Origin: a bacterium
Lineage (GTDB): Bacteria; Krumholzibacteriota; Krumholzibacteriia; JACNKJ01
Reading direction: 5' to 3'
Assembly (NCBI GenBank): GCA_016873475.1
Contig: VGXI01000015.1
Coordinates: 1 to 32,615, forward strand
Length of the DNA stretch: 32,615 bases
Positions 7,239 to 15,302 of the stretch are shown piece after piece (within the stretch, counting starts at the first letter, position 1; each line of letters begins with the position of its first letter). A program made the translations under genes and the position numbers. Under the pieces are notes generated by a model that made no database searches, had not been told where the DNA came from, and worked only from the letters and a program-made list of their open reading frames with translations.

Positions 7239-7769
7239 GTGGCCGCACCTGGGCCGCGGGCTGCGAGCCCCTCCAGCGCCACCCGGACGCCATTGATGCC
7301 GATCTACCGCCTCGCCATCCGGATCGCCCTCGGCGCCCTCGCCCTCTGGCTCGGCCTGTGGCCGGCCTGTGACGCCGTGACCGGCCTGGCCGCGCGCAGC
7401 CAAATCGCGCTGCCCCAGGTCGCCGCCGAGCCGAGCGGTTGCTGCAGCGAGGAGCCGCCTGCCGAGCCGACCTGTGCCGCGGCCGCGAGGCACTGCGCGG
7501 CTGCGGAAGCGGCGCCGCCCGGGGCGGGCTGCGCGCATGCCAAGACCACCGGTCCTGATGCCGAGGGTGCCTGCACCGGCACGAAGGCCGCGCGCTGCGG
7601 GCAGTGCTTCTGCCTTGGCGGGCTGGTCCTCTTCGCCACGGTCTGTTTGACCATCGATCCCGACCTTGCGCCCGTCGGCACCCTGCCCGCCGCCAGCGAG
7701 GCGAGCGCATCTCGTCATCCGCGACCCCTGCTGCGCCCGCCGATTGTCCCGCCTCCTATTGCCGCCTGA
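7239..7769 (+). CDS. Cysteine-rich membrane protein of unknown function
   Basis: A 176-aa protein from the GTG at 7239, which has GGAGG six bases upstream. A later ATG at 7296 is possible but has no such site. A hydrophobic segment (IALGALALWLGLWPA, about residues 30-45) suits a signal or anchor. It is followed by a stretch with about ten cysteines (SGCCSEE, CAAAARHC, RCGQCFCLGGLV), then a second hydrophobic stretch and a proline-rich tail. The cysteine spacing suggests metal binding or disulfides in the envelope. It lies 50 bp upstream of another exported cysteine-rich gene on the same strand, and the pair ends in a strong terminator. I cannot name a family. Confidence 0.65.
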   Translation: MAAPGPRAASPSSATRTPLMPIYRLAIRIALGALALWLGLWPACDAVTGLAARSQIALPQVAAEPSGCCSEEPPAEPTCAAAARHCAAAEAAPPGAGCAHAKTTGPDAEGACTGTKAARCGQCFCLGGLVLFATVCLTIDPDLAPVGTLPAASEASASRHPRPLLRPPIVPPPIAA

Positions 7770-7819
7770 TCCGCGTGCCCTGCACGCCACCCCAACACCC
7801 TTGAATCGGGAGATCGATC

Positions 7820-8362
7820 ATGATGAATCGGAAGACCCTGCTCGCCATCCTGGCAGCGCTGACTCTCACCCTGCTCGGCGCGTCCATTGGCCTGGCCGAC
7901 GAGAAGCCCACCCCGCCCGCTCAGGCCAAGGGCTGCAGTCCCGCCTGCGCGGCCAAGTGCGGGAGCGCGGCGGGTGCTACCGCGACCGTCGCGGCCGCCG
8001 AGCCCGTGTCCGGGCACGCGGCCCACGCGGAAGCCTGCGCCAAGGCCTGCGCCGAGGCTTGTGCCAAGCACTGCAAGGCTGGCGACGCCAAGGCCTGTGC
8101 CGAGGCCTGTGCCAAGGCTCACGCCGAGGCCTGCGCCAAGCACGGCATGACCGGCGATGCCAAGGCCTGCGCCGAGGCCTGCGCCAAGGCTCACGCCGAG
8201 AATTGCGCCAAGCTCTGCAAGACCGGCGACGCCCAGGCCTGCGCTGCCGCTTGCACCAAGGCGCATGCCAAGGCCTGCGGCAAGCACGGCATGGCAGGCA
8301 AGTCCGCCTGCGGCAAGCTCAGCCCGAAGGACAGGAGTGCCGGCCTGACGCCGAAGCGGTAG
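7820..8362 (+). CDS. Exported cysteine-repeat protein, candidate metal-binding helix bundle
   Basis: A 180-aa protein with a clear signal peptide (MMNRKTLLAILAALTLTLLG, cleavage near GLADE) and a site GGGAGATC before the double ATG. The mature part has 18 cysteines, mostly as C-x3-C on predicted alanine/lysine/glutamate helices: four cysteines in a row at 4-residue spacing (CAKACAEACAKHC), then repeated GDAKACAEACAKAHAE units with HG or LC variants. C-x3-C along helices is the way copper-storage (Csp) and related four-helix proteins bind Cu(I), but sequence identity to Csp is not obvious. The repeats are near-identical in DNA, so they expanded recently. I infer thiol-based metal sequestration in the periplasm, with the upstream cysteine-rich gene as partner. 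No metal regulator or pump is adjacent. Confidence 0.75.
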   Translation: MMNRKTLLAILAALTLTLLGASIGLADEKPTPPAQAKGCSPACAAKCGSAAGATATVAAAEPVSGHAAHAEACAKACAEACAKHCKAGDAKACAEACAKAHAEACAKHGMTGDAKACAEACAKAHAENCAKLCKTGDAQACAAACTKAHAKACGKHGMAGKSACGKLSPKDRSAGLTPKR

Positions 8363-8387
8363 CCGGAGGGCTCGCTGCGAATCAGTG

Positions 8388-8417
8388 GCGCCCGCGGGTC
8401 TCGCCCGCGGGCGCTTT
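8388..8417 (+). terminator. Intrinsic terminator after the cysteine-rich genes
   Basis: An 11-bp perfect stem (GCGCCCGCGGG / CCCGCGGGCGC) with a 5-nt loop, followed by TTT, 26 bp after the stop at 8362. It closes the two-gene cysteine-rich unit. Confidence 0.75.
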
Positions 8418-8488
8418 CCGTTGCGGAGTCCTCGGCTGGAAGGTCCTCGGCTTGCGACATGGCATGGGCTCGCCGGGAGGGGGCGAAG

Positions 8489-8767
8489 ATGGCCTGGACG
8501 AAGCCTGCCGTGCCGCTGCTCCTCGTCGCCTTCGCCATGGGCCTGTCCTCGGGGGCGCTGCCGACCTGTGAGCGCCGGCTCATCCCCGGCTCCTGCACGA
8601 TCTTCTGCGTCGCGAAAGGGCAGGCCGTCCTCTTCGGCAACAACGAGGACTGGCGCAATCCCAAGACCTTCGTCTGGCTGGTCCCGGCGTTTCCTACCGG
8701 ATCAAGGCCGGGCGCTGTGGCGCAGCTTACTGCGGCTTGCCCCGCACCTCCTACTTCTTGGCGGTGA
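8489..8767 (+). pseudogene. Truncated Ntn-hydrolase (linear amide C-N hydrolase type)
   Basis: The ATG at 8489 has a GGGAGG site. A signal-peptide-like stretch (PLLLVAFAMGLSSGA) leads to PGSCTIFCVAKGQAVLFG and NNEDW. This is the N-terminal catalytic strand of choloylglycine hydrolase/acyl-transferase type Ntn hydrolases, where the Cys after the Ser would become the nucleophile. Homology ends near residue 65 (about 8685), and the frame then runs into unrelated sequence and stops at 8767. The normal protein is some 300 residues longer, so this is a 5' fragment left by a deletion. Confidence 0.6.
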
Positions 8768-8921
8768 CGCAGGCCGGACAGGCAACCTGCCCCATGAGGT
8801 TGAACGCGATGGCGGACCGACAGCCCACCAGCCGGGCGCCCGCGCTCCCGTACCTCACGTTCACAAGGTCGCCTGGCGAGAGGCAGATTCGACGCGGCCG
8901 CTGCTTGACACGCCGAGCCGC
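8751..8921 (-). pseudogene. Short ORF or gene remnant with a CPAC motif
   Basis: A frame of 56 codons without an ATG reads CLSPGDLVNVRYGSAGAR, LVGCRSAIAFNLMG and QVACPACVTAKK before a TAG. It looks like genuine protein sequence (balanced composition, CxxC near the end), but it has no start except an internal GTG at about 8863 with no ribosome binding site. It lies 25 bp after the stop of the membrane/TPR gene on the same strand. I do not recognise it. It may be the 3' end of a lost gene. Confidence 0.3.
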
Positions 8922-8945
8922 TCACGGACGGCGCACAGGGGGGCC

Positions 8946-10841
8946 TCATCGCCGGAGCGCAGCCTCGATCGCGGCCCGCAGGTCGGGCGGGGGCGAGAGC
9001 GCGAGCGCCGCCTCGAGCGCCGCGCGGGCCTCCGTGTGGTCGCCCCGCGCAGCGAGCGCCTCGCCGAGCGCATAGGAAAGGAATGGATCGCCGGGATGGC
9101 GGCGCGCGGCGGCCCGACAGGCGGCGATCAGCGCCTCCGGATCGCGCTGCCGCGACAGCGCCTGCAGGTAGAAGTGCCGCGCCAGATCACCTCCGGGCGG
9201 CTGGGCCTGGGCGCGGGCGAAAGCCTCGAGGGCGCTTTCCAGGTTTCCGCTATCCATCTGCGCCAGAGCCTCGGAAACCAGGTAGCGTGGGTTCGGTGAG
9301 GCGGCATATGCGCTGCGCAGGGCAGCAATCTCCCCCTGCAGATCGCCGCGGCGACGGTGATGCATGGAGAGTAACTCATAGCAGTAGCCGGCGCCCATCT
9401 CGTCGTAGGCGAGTGAGCGCTCGTAGCGCTGCACCGATCGCTCGGCGTGCGCGTTCACGCCGATCCAGGGCAGAACGATGCCCGCGGCCAGCCCCAAGCT
9501 CGCAGCGGTGACGCGGCCCAGCGTTTCGCGGCTGGCCGGCTCTGCAGCCCGGCGGCGCAGCCAGGCGAGCGCGGGCGCTGCAAGGCCGAGTGCCGGTAGC
9601 GCAAAGAGGTCCCAATCGCGCGTCATGCCCAGCGCGGGCCGAAAGAGGAGCAAGAAGAGCAGGCAGGGCAGCGCAAGTGATCCGGTGAAAGACCCCAGGC
9701 GTCGCCAGGCCGCGACATCCGCGCCGTTCAGCGCTGGGCCAGCGGGTGAATCCGCAGTTCCGGCGCGCCGATGCAGCATGAGGCTGGCGCACATCAGCAC
9801 CGGCGCCCAGGGCAGGACGAGCAGGAGCTGATTGGCGACGTCGGCACCGTGCGCGGCCGAGAGGAGGCCGTACTCCGACTCCCCACCCTGGAGGCCCAGC
9901 AGGTGCTTGCTCGATGGAGAAGCCGAATAGAGCGCGGCGAGGGCCGCGAGAGACGCGGCCCCGACGGCGGCCTGCGCCCAGCGCAGGCCCCGGGGGCTGA
10001 GCCGCATGCGTGTTGCAGCGAAGAGGATCACTGCCGAAGGAAGCAGCAAGAGCGCCTGCAAGTGCATGCCGATCGCGAGCAGTACGGCGCCCAAAGCTGG
10101 CCAGGGCGATCCGCCTCCGCGTATCGCCTTCGCCGCGCTCACGGCGTAGACTGCCGCGCAGAGCAGCATCGCCGTGTAGGTCTCGACGTAGCCGCAGAAC
10201 AGCACGAGGGCTCCAGTGAGCGCCGTCGAGATCTGGATGCTTCCGCCTTCGTGTCCCGCCGCGGCGGCGCGGCGAGCCTCGGCAAGCAGCAGGGCGATGA
10301 GCAGTCCGCCGAGCAGCGCGTGCAGAGCCTGCCAGCCGAGGATCGCGTCGTCCAGACCCAGGAGCTGCGCGCCCTTGCCGGCGGCGTAGGCAAGGACCGT
10401 GGTCAGCGGAGCCAGCGAAGCGCGCAGCCCGTACTGGAGCGTGGAAAGGAGCGTCGTATCGGGGCTGCTGACGAGCTCCCGCAGCAGCGCCGCCTGGAAC
10501 TGCCCGTCGCCCAGCAGCAGCGTCGACGAGCGCAGGCTCCAGAAGAGCAGGGTGGCCGCGAGGGCTCCCAGGGGGACGATCGCGCGCCCCGCCAGCGGTC
10601 TTGCAGCGGAGAAGGACACCATGCGGTTCCAGGCAGCGGACAGCGCACGGCTTGCCCGTGGATGCATGAGCAGGGCGATCCCCACTAGCGTGGCAGCGCG
10701 AAGCCAGGGTGGATAGTAGGCGAGATGGTCGATCCCCCATAGCCGCGCCTCCGGCAGGAAGGACGCGACCGCGAGGATCGCCAGGAGCGTCGCCTGGGGA
10801 AGCAGGATGGACCGCGGCGGCGGATTGTGGGGCAGTCTCAC
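8946..10841 (-). CDS. Multi-pass membrane protein with C-terminal TPR domain
   Basis: I place the start at the GTG at 10841, giving 631 residues, because it overlaps the stop of a well-initiated 45-aa ORF (GTGA, 10838-10841). Upstream codons in this frame have no ribosome binding site and an implausible composition. About the first 450 residues hold ten or so hydrophobic segments (LATLLFWSLRSST, CGYVETYTAMLLCAAVY, LLFRPALGMTRDWDLF). The arrangement resembles GT-C/PMT-like or O-antigen-ligase-like membrane enzymes, but I see no decisive catalytic motif. From about 470 onward TPR-like repeats follow (AYDEMGAGYCYELL, ALAQMDSGNLESALEAFARA, ALGEALAARGDHTEAR), probably in the periplasm. The function is unknown. 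Confidence 0.75.
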   Translation of the reverse strand: MRLPHNPPPRSILLPQATLLAILAVASFLPEARLWGIDHLAYYPPWLRAATLVGIALLMHPRASRALSAAWNRMVSFSAARPLAGRAIVPLGALAATLLFWSLRSSTLLLGDGQFQAALLRELVSSPDTTLLSTLQYGLRASLAPLTTVLAYAAGKGAQLLGLDDAILGWQALHALLGGLLIALLLAEARRAAAAGHEGGSIQISTALTGALVLFCGYVETYTAMLLCAAVYAVSAAKAIRGGGSPWPALGAVLLAIGMHLQALLLLPSAVILFAATRMRLSPRGLRWAQAAVGAASLAALAALYSASPSSKHLLGLQGGESEYGLLSAAHGADVANQLLLVLPWAPVLMCASLMLHRRAGTADSPAGPALNGADVAAWRRLGSFTGSLALPCLLFLLLFRPALGMTRDWDLFALPALGLAAPALAWLRRRAAEPASRETLGRVTAASLGLAAGIVLPWIGVNAHAERSVQRYERSLAYDEMGAGYCYELLSMHHRRRGDLQGEIAALRSAYAASPNPRYLVSEALAQMDSGNLESALEAFARAQAQPPGGDLARHFYLQALSRQRDPEALIAACRAAARRHPGDPFLSYALGEALAARGDHTEARAALEAALALSPPPDLRAAIEAALRR

Positions 10842-10975
10842 GGCCAGTGGTGCGCTGCGCCAGAGACGCCATCGAAGCCCAGCGCCGCGAGAAGCGATTC
10901 GCGGTCCTCGCGCAGGATGCCGCGCAGCACGGATGAGCGCTTCAAAGCCACTGTCGGTGCCGTGTGCCGGGCCAT
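10838..10975 (-). CDS. 45-aa ORF translationally coupled to the membrane/TPR gene
   Basis: The ATG at 10975 has a purine-rich site (GGCGGAG) just upstream and follows the promoter at 11009-11037. The product begins MARHTAPTVALKRSSVLRG and continues ILREDRESLLAALGFDGVSG, with a plausible amphipathic helix. Its TGA overlaps the GTG start of the next gene, a usual sign of coupling. It could be a true small protein or only a leader that sets translation of the membrane protein. Confidence 0.5.
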   Translation of the reverse strand: MARHTAPTVALKRSSVLRGILREDRESLLAALGFDGVSGAAHHWP

Positions 10976-11008
10976 GACTCCGCCCTCTTGATCTCCTGGA
11001 TCGCTTCG

Positions 11009-11037
11009 ATGATGCGCCGGCCTCGCACACCTGTCAA
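11009..11037 (-). promoter_or_regulatory. Promoter of the 45-aa ORF and membrane/TPR gene
   Basis: A perfect TTGACA (minus strand, 11032-11037), a 17-nt spacer and CATCAT (11009-11014). It lies in the gap after the alcohol dehydrogenase stop, so this unit can be transcribed separately from the genes upstream. Confidence 0.5.
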
Positions 11038-11085
11038 CGCGAGCGGTGAGGCGAGCGTGCTGGCATGTGAGGGCCTCAGGCCGCT

Positions 11086-12132
11086 TCAGGCACCGCCGGC
11101 GCCGTCAGTGAGGGTGAGCAGGATCTCATCGCGACCCCGGAGCTCCAGCACGCCCGCGCCGCGCAGGGCACCCGCGGCCAAGTCGGCAAGCGCTTCGTTG
11201 GCGTCCGTCAACGGGTAGGCCTGCACGTCCGGCCGCAGGGGGATCGCCGCCGCCAGGGCGAGCAACTCGCGGGCGTCCTGCGCCGTGAAGTTGGCCACCG
11301 AGCGGAGAGCGCGCTCGCCGTAGAGCAGGCGATAGGGTAGCTCGGTGATCGGGCTCATGTGGATGCCCGCCAGGGCCTGCACGCCGCCGGGGCGCAGCAG
11401 CGCCAGCGCCGGCGCCACCGTGCCGCCGGCGGGCGTGAAGTTGATGAGCCCGTCCAGCGGCCAGGGCGGCTGCGCGCCGAATTCGCCGGCCCAGTCGGCG
11501 CCGAGCGCGAGCGCGTGCCGGCGCTGCGCCTCGCGCCGGCTGATCACCGCCACCTGCAGGCCCTGGTGCCGCGCGACCTGCAGCGTGAGATGTGCCGAGG
11601 CCCCGAAGCCGACCAGACCGAGCCGCCCGCCGCGTTCCACGCCGCTGAGCCTCAGCGCACGATAGCCGATGATCCCCGCGCAGAGCAGCGGCGCGGCGTG
11701 CAGATCGTCGAGCGCATCCGGCAGGGCGTGGCAGGCGACGGCCGGCACGACGAGCTGCTCGGCGAAGCCGCCGTCCAGGTGGAAGCCCGTGAAGCGCGCC
11801 GCCTCGCAGAGGTTCTCGCGGCCCGCGCGGCAGGCCTCACAGCGCCCGCAGTTCGCGGCCAGCCAGCCCACGCCCACACGGGCCCCGAGCGCAGGCGTCG
11901 TCACCCCCGGGGGGCGCGCCGCCAAGCGCCCAACCACCTGATGCCCCGGCACGAGCGGCAGCCGTGGCGGCGCGAGGTCGCCCTCGACGATGTGCAGATC
12001 CGTGTGACAGATCCCGCAGGCGCTCACCGCAATGGCGACCTCGCCGGGCCCCGGCGCGCGCAGCTCGCGCTCCTCCAGGCGCAACGGATGGCTCCCGATG
12101 GGCGCTTGCCGGTGCAGGACGAGCGCTTTCAC
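11086..12132 (-). CDS. Zinc-dependent alcohol dehydrogenase
   Basis: A 348-aa medium-chain dehydrogenase/reductase that oxidises alcohols or reduces aldehydes with NAD(P). The GroES-like domain carries the catalytic zinc ligands Cys39 (CGICHTDLHIVEGD) and His64 (VPGHQVVG). Structural zinc cysteines are at 95, 98, 101 and 109 (CGRCEACRAGRENLC). LLCAGIIGYRAL supplies the third catalytic Cys. The Rossmann motif is GFGASAHL, typical of the AdhA-like bacterial subgroup. The GTG start overlaps the stop of the upstream gene (GTGA, 12129-12132), so the two are in one operon. The substrate cannot be told from sequence. Confidence 0.9.
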   Translation of the reverse strand: MKALVLHRQAPIGSHPLRLEERELRAPGPGEVAIAVSACGICHTDLHIVEGDLAPPRLPLVPGHQVVGRLAARPPGVTTPALGARVGVGWLAANCGRCEACRAGRENLCEAARFTGFHLDGGFAEQLVVPAVACHALPDALDDLHAAPLLCAGIIGYRALRLSGVERGGRLGLVGFGASAHLTLQVARHQGLQVAVISRREAQRRHALALGADWAGEFGAQPPWPLDGLINFTPAGGTVAPALALLRPGGVQALAGIHMSPITELPYRLLYGERALRSVANFTAQDARELLALAAAIPLRPDVQAYPLTDANEALADLAAGALRGAGVLELRGRDEILLTLTDGAGGA

Positions 12133-12890
12133 GGCGACATCTTCCTGCGATCGGCGCCATCGGTGCGTTCGGTGCGGGCTGCCTCGACGTCGAAGGTCAG
12201 GTCGTGCCGGCCGATGCCGGTGGCGAGCTGCTGCAGGCGACCCGCCGGGTCGAAACGGAACTGGCCGAAGGCGCGGCGCTTGCGCTCGGCCTCGCCCGTG
12301 GTGACGGTCTCCAGGCGATAGCGATAGGTCCAGGTCTCGCTGTCCGCGTCCTGGACGCGCTCGGTCGGCGCGCCGAGGATGCTGTCCACCCCGGCGCGAT
12401 CGGGCAGGCCGGCGGCGAGCTGCTCGCGCGCCAGGCGCGCCCGCGCCCGCCGCTCACGGCGGTCGAGCTCGGCGCCGCCGAGCGCGCTGAGCAGGGCGCT
12501 CAGGCCGTCCTCCGGATAGAGTTGCGTGAACTGCGCCGGGAATTCGACGCGCGCGAGGCGATCCTCCGCAAAGCCCAGCCGGTAGACCAGCGGCGCCGAG
12601 CCGTCCGGCGGCTCCTTGTGGAAGGCGTAGACCCACCACTCGACCCCGGCCGTCTGCTCGCGGCGACTGGGCTCGACCTCCATCAGGCCGTCCACGTCCT
12701 CGTCGCTCAGCAGCGGGTGCAGGCTGACCAGGGTGTAGCTGCTGCCGCTCTCCACGCTGAAGTTGGCCGAGAAATCGCCGAGCTGCTGCTTGAACTGGAA
12801 AAGGCGCCAGTAGACGCAGCCGGCGATGGCCAGGACGCCGATCGCCAGGAGGGTTGCCAGTATCCGGCGCTGTCCGATCATGGTGGCCAA
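12129..12890 (-). CDS. Membrane-anchored protein with SmpA/BamE-like region
   Basis: A 253-aa protein with one N-terminal hydrophobic anchor (ILATLLAIGVLAIAGC, residues about 10-25). The Cys could be lipid-modified, but the residues before it (IAG) make a plain membrane anchor equally possible. The rest is soluble and charged. The segment VDSILGAPTERVQDADSE followed by TWTYRY resembles the SmpA/OmlA fold seen in BamE, in which a short helix and strands follow a G-x-P turn. It is the first gene before the alcohol dehydrogenase and overlaps it. Its function is unknown and no direct link to the enzyme is evident. Confidence 0.65.
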   Translation of the reverse strand: MATMIGQRRILATLLAIGVLAIAGCVYWRLFQFKQQLGDFSANFSVESGSSYTLVSLHPLLSDEDVDGLMEVEPSRREQTAGVEWWVYAFHKEPPDGSAPLVYRLGFAEDRLARVEFPAQFTQLYPEDGLSALLSALGGAELDRRERRARARLAREQLAAGLPDRAGVDSILGAPTERVQDADSETWTYRYRLETVTTGEAERKRRAFGQFRFDPAGRLQQLATGIGRHDLTFDVEAARTERTDGADRRKMSP

Positions 12891-13096
12891 GGGTGTATCG
12901 CTCCTTGGGCAGAGTAGCAGAGGCGTCCGGCGCCTGTCCAGGCGGCCCGCGACCGGCCTTCGCTAGCCCCGGTGGGGCCGGCGCCGGCGCCGGCGCCTTA
13001 GTCCTCAAGTTCTCCGGGCTTCCGGCCGATTATTGCGTTGCTGACAATCGCGCGCCGCCATGGACAGGGAGCGCCCCCCGGGGAGGCCCAGCAAGG

Positions 13097-15262
13097 ATGC
13101 CAAGGAAGGTCAAGGATACGGTAGGCGGCAAGGAAGTCGCTCGCGAGATCCTGCTTCAGCTCGCCGAGAGCACGGCGGGGCTTACCGGCGAGGCATTCTT
13201 CGAGGGGCTCACGCGGCAACTCGCCCAGGTGCTCGGCGTTCGCTACGCCTGCATCACCGAGCAACTGCTCGCCACTCCCGATACCCTGCGCACGCTCTCC
13301 TTCTGGGGCGGCGAGAGCTGGCTCACGAACTTCGACTACGCACTGCGCCTCACGCCCTGCGCTGAGGTGGTGTCCGCGGGCCGCTACTTCTGCCCCCGCA
13401 ACACGCAGGCCCGCTTCCCGGAAGACAGAGACCTCTCGCAACTGCACATCGAGTCCTACTTTGGCCTGCGCCTTTGCGCCCGCGACGGCAGCACGCTCGG
13501 CCACCTCTGCGTGATGGATGTACAGCCGATGGATGACGAGCGCTGGCTCACCTCCATCCTCGAGGTCTTCGCCGCGCGCGCGGCCGCCGAGATCGAGCGC
13601 CTGCGCGCGGACCATGCGATGCGCGAGAGCGAGCAGCGCTTCCGCCAGCTCGCCGAGAACCTGCCCGGCATCGTCTTCTCCTACCTCAAGGACGCTGCCG
13701 GCCATCGCCAGTTGCGCTACCTCGGCCCCGGCGCTCGCCGCCTGCTCGGCGAGGAGCTTCACGCGCAGGTCGCGACGAACATCGACATGCTCTTCGAGAG
13801 TATCCTTCCCGAGGATCGGGCGGCGCTGCTGGCGGAGTCCGACCTCGCCGCCGAGCAGCAGTTGCTGCTGCACCGCGAGTTCCGGGCCCAGCTGCCCGAC
13901 GGCAAGCATTGGTTCGAGGTCTTCGCGCGCTCCACGCCGCAGGACGAGGCCGGCCAGCTCTGGACCGGCACGGTATTCGACATCAGCGCGCGCAAGGAAG
14001 CCGAGGCGCAACTGCGCGAATACTCACGCGCGCTCGAGGAGAGCAACGCAACGCTGCAGGAAGTCAGCGAGAAGGCCCGCGCCGCCACGCGCACCAAGAC
14101 CGAGTTCCTCGCCAACATGAGCCACGAGATCCGCACGCCGATGACGGCGATCCTCGGCTATGCGGACATCCTCGGCGAGCGCATCGAGGACCCCGAGGAC
14201 CGCGAGGCGCTGGGCATCATCCGCGAGCACGGGCGCTACCTGCTGCAGATCATCAACGACATCCTCGACCTGTCGACGATCGAGGCCGGACGGCTCGAGC
14301 TGAACTTCCGTCGGGTCTCTGTCTTCCAGCTCCTCCACCACGTGCAGGAACTGATGCGCGTGCGCGCCCACGAGAAGGGCCTCTCGCTCACGGTCGAGTA
14401 CCCCGAGCGGATGCCGGCCGTCGTGCGCACCGATCCCGTGCGCCTGCGCCAGATCCTGATCAACCTGCTCAGCAATGCGATCAAGTTCACCGAGCGGGGC
14501 GGCGTGCGCATCCGGGTCGAGTACCACGACCATCCCGGCCTGCCCGTGCTGGAGTTCGAGATCCGCGACACGGGCGTCGGCATGAGCGAGGCCAAGCTCG
14601 CCGCGCTCTTCGAGCCCTTCACGCAGGTGGACGGCACCGCGCGCCGCCGCTACGGCGGCGCGGGCCTCGGCCTGTCGATCAGCCGTCGCCTGGCGGAGAT
14701 GCTCGGCGGGACGATCAGCGTCGAGAGCCAGGAGGGCAAGGGCAGCAGCTTCCGCGTCGTCGTGGCCACCGGGCTCATGGACGACCTGCGCATGATCAGT
14801 GCCGAGGAGGGCCTCGCCTTCCTGAAGGCGCCCGAGGAGCCGCTGATGGGCCCCGAGCGCCTGAACCTGCGCATCCTGCTCGCCGAGGACAACCGCACCA
14901 ACCAGCGCCTCGTGCGCCACGTGCTCGAGAAGCTGGGCGCCTGGGTGGGCGTCGCCGAGAACGGCCGCGAGGCCGTCGACACGGCGCTGGCCGCCCGCGA
15001 GCGCGGCGAGGCCTACGACATCATCCTCATGGACATCCAGATGCCGGGGATGGACGGGCACGCCGCCGCGCGCGAGCTGCGCCGCTGCGGCTACGAGGGC
15101 CCGATCATCGCGCTCACTGCGCACGCGATGGAGCGCGACCGCGAGGCCGCGCTCGAGGCCGGCTGCAACGACCACTGCACGAAGCCGATCGATCGCCATC
15201 AGCTGGTGGCGGCGATCCTCACGCAGGTTGCCCGCCAGAACGCGCCCCAGAAGCGCGCCTGA
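13097..15262 (+). CDS. Hybrid sensor histidine kinase (GAF-PAS-HisKA-HATPase-REC)
   Basis: The start is the ATG at 13097 (MPRKVKD), with GGGAGG about 10 bases upstream, giving 721 residues. No transmembrane segment is present, so it is cytoplasmic. Domains in order: GAF about 15-175, PAS about 180-305, a short coiled coil, HisKA with the phosphorylated His343 in FLANMSHEIRTPMTA, and HATPase_c with INLLSNAIKFTERGG, DTGVGMSE and RRYGGAGLGLSISRRLA. The C-terminal receiver has LLAEDN, the phospho-acceptor Asp646 in LMDIQMPGMDG, and the switch Thr and Lys (ALTAHAM, CTKPID). It has no adjacent response regulator or transfer protein, so the output partner is elsewhere. Its signal is unknown. Confidence 0.93.
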   Translation: MPRKVKDTVGGKEVAREILLQLAESTAGLTGEAFFEGLTRQLAQVLGVRYACITEQLLATPDTLRTLSFWGGESWLTNFDYALRLTPCAEVVSAGRYFCPRNTQARFPEDRDLSQLHIESYFGLRLCARDGSTLGHLCVMDVQPMDDERWLTSILEVFAARAAAEIERLRADHAMRESEQRFRQLAENLPGIVFSYLKDAAGHRQLRYLGPGARRLLGEELHAQVATNIDMLFESILPEDRAALLAESDLAAEQQLLLHREFRAQLPDGKHWFEVFARSTPQDEAGQLWTGTVFDISARKEAEAQLREYSRALEESNATLQEVSEKARAATRTKTEFLANMSHEIRTPMTAILGYADILGERIEDPEDREALGIIREHGRYLLQIINDILDLSTIEAGRLELNFRRVSVFQLLHHVQELMRVRAHEKGLSLTVEYPERMPAVVRTDPVRLRQILINLLSNAIKFTERGGVRIRVEYHDHPGLPVLEFEIRDTGVGMSEAKLAALFEPFTQVDGTARRRYGGAGLGLSISRRLAEMLGGTISVESQEGKGSSFRVVVATGLMDDLRMISAEEGLAFLKAPEEPLMGPERLNLRILLAEDNRTNQRLVRHVLEKLGAWVGVAENGREAVDTALAARERGEAYDIILMDIQMPGMDGHAAARELRRCGYEGPIIALTAHAMERDREAALEAGCNDHCTKPIDRHQLVAAILTQVARQNAPQKRA

Positions 15263-15271
15263 CGGGCCGGC

Positions 15272-15292
15272 GCCCGGCGCCCCGCGCCGGGC
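15272..15292. terminator. Hairpin between convergent kinase and lipoprotein genes
   Basis: GCCCGGCGC-CCC-GCGCCGGGC is a perfect 9-bp stem in the 40-bp gap between two converging stops. It has no T run on either side, so it may act as a bidirectional terminator of the GC-rich type or as an RNA 3' end. Confidence 0.5.
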
Positions 15293-15302
15293 TTCCCGCG
15301 GC

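Noticed and set aside
12977-12997. GGCGCC-rich run before the histidine kinase as a repeat element
   Set aside because: It is three and a half copies of a 6-bp unit in GC-rich DNA, with no further copies or neighbouring structure to give it meaning.
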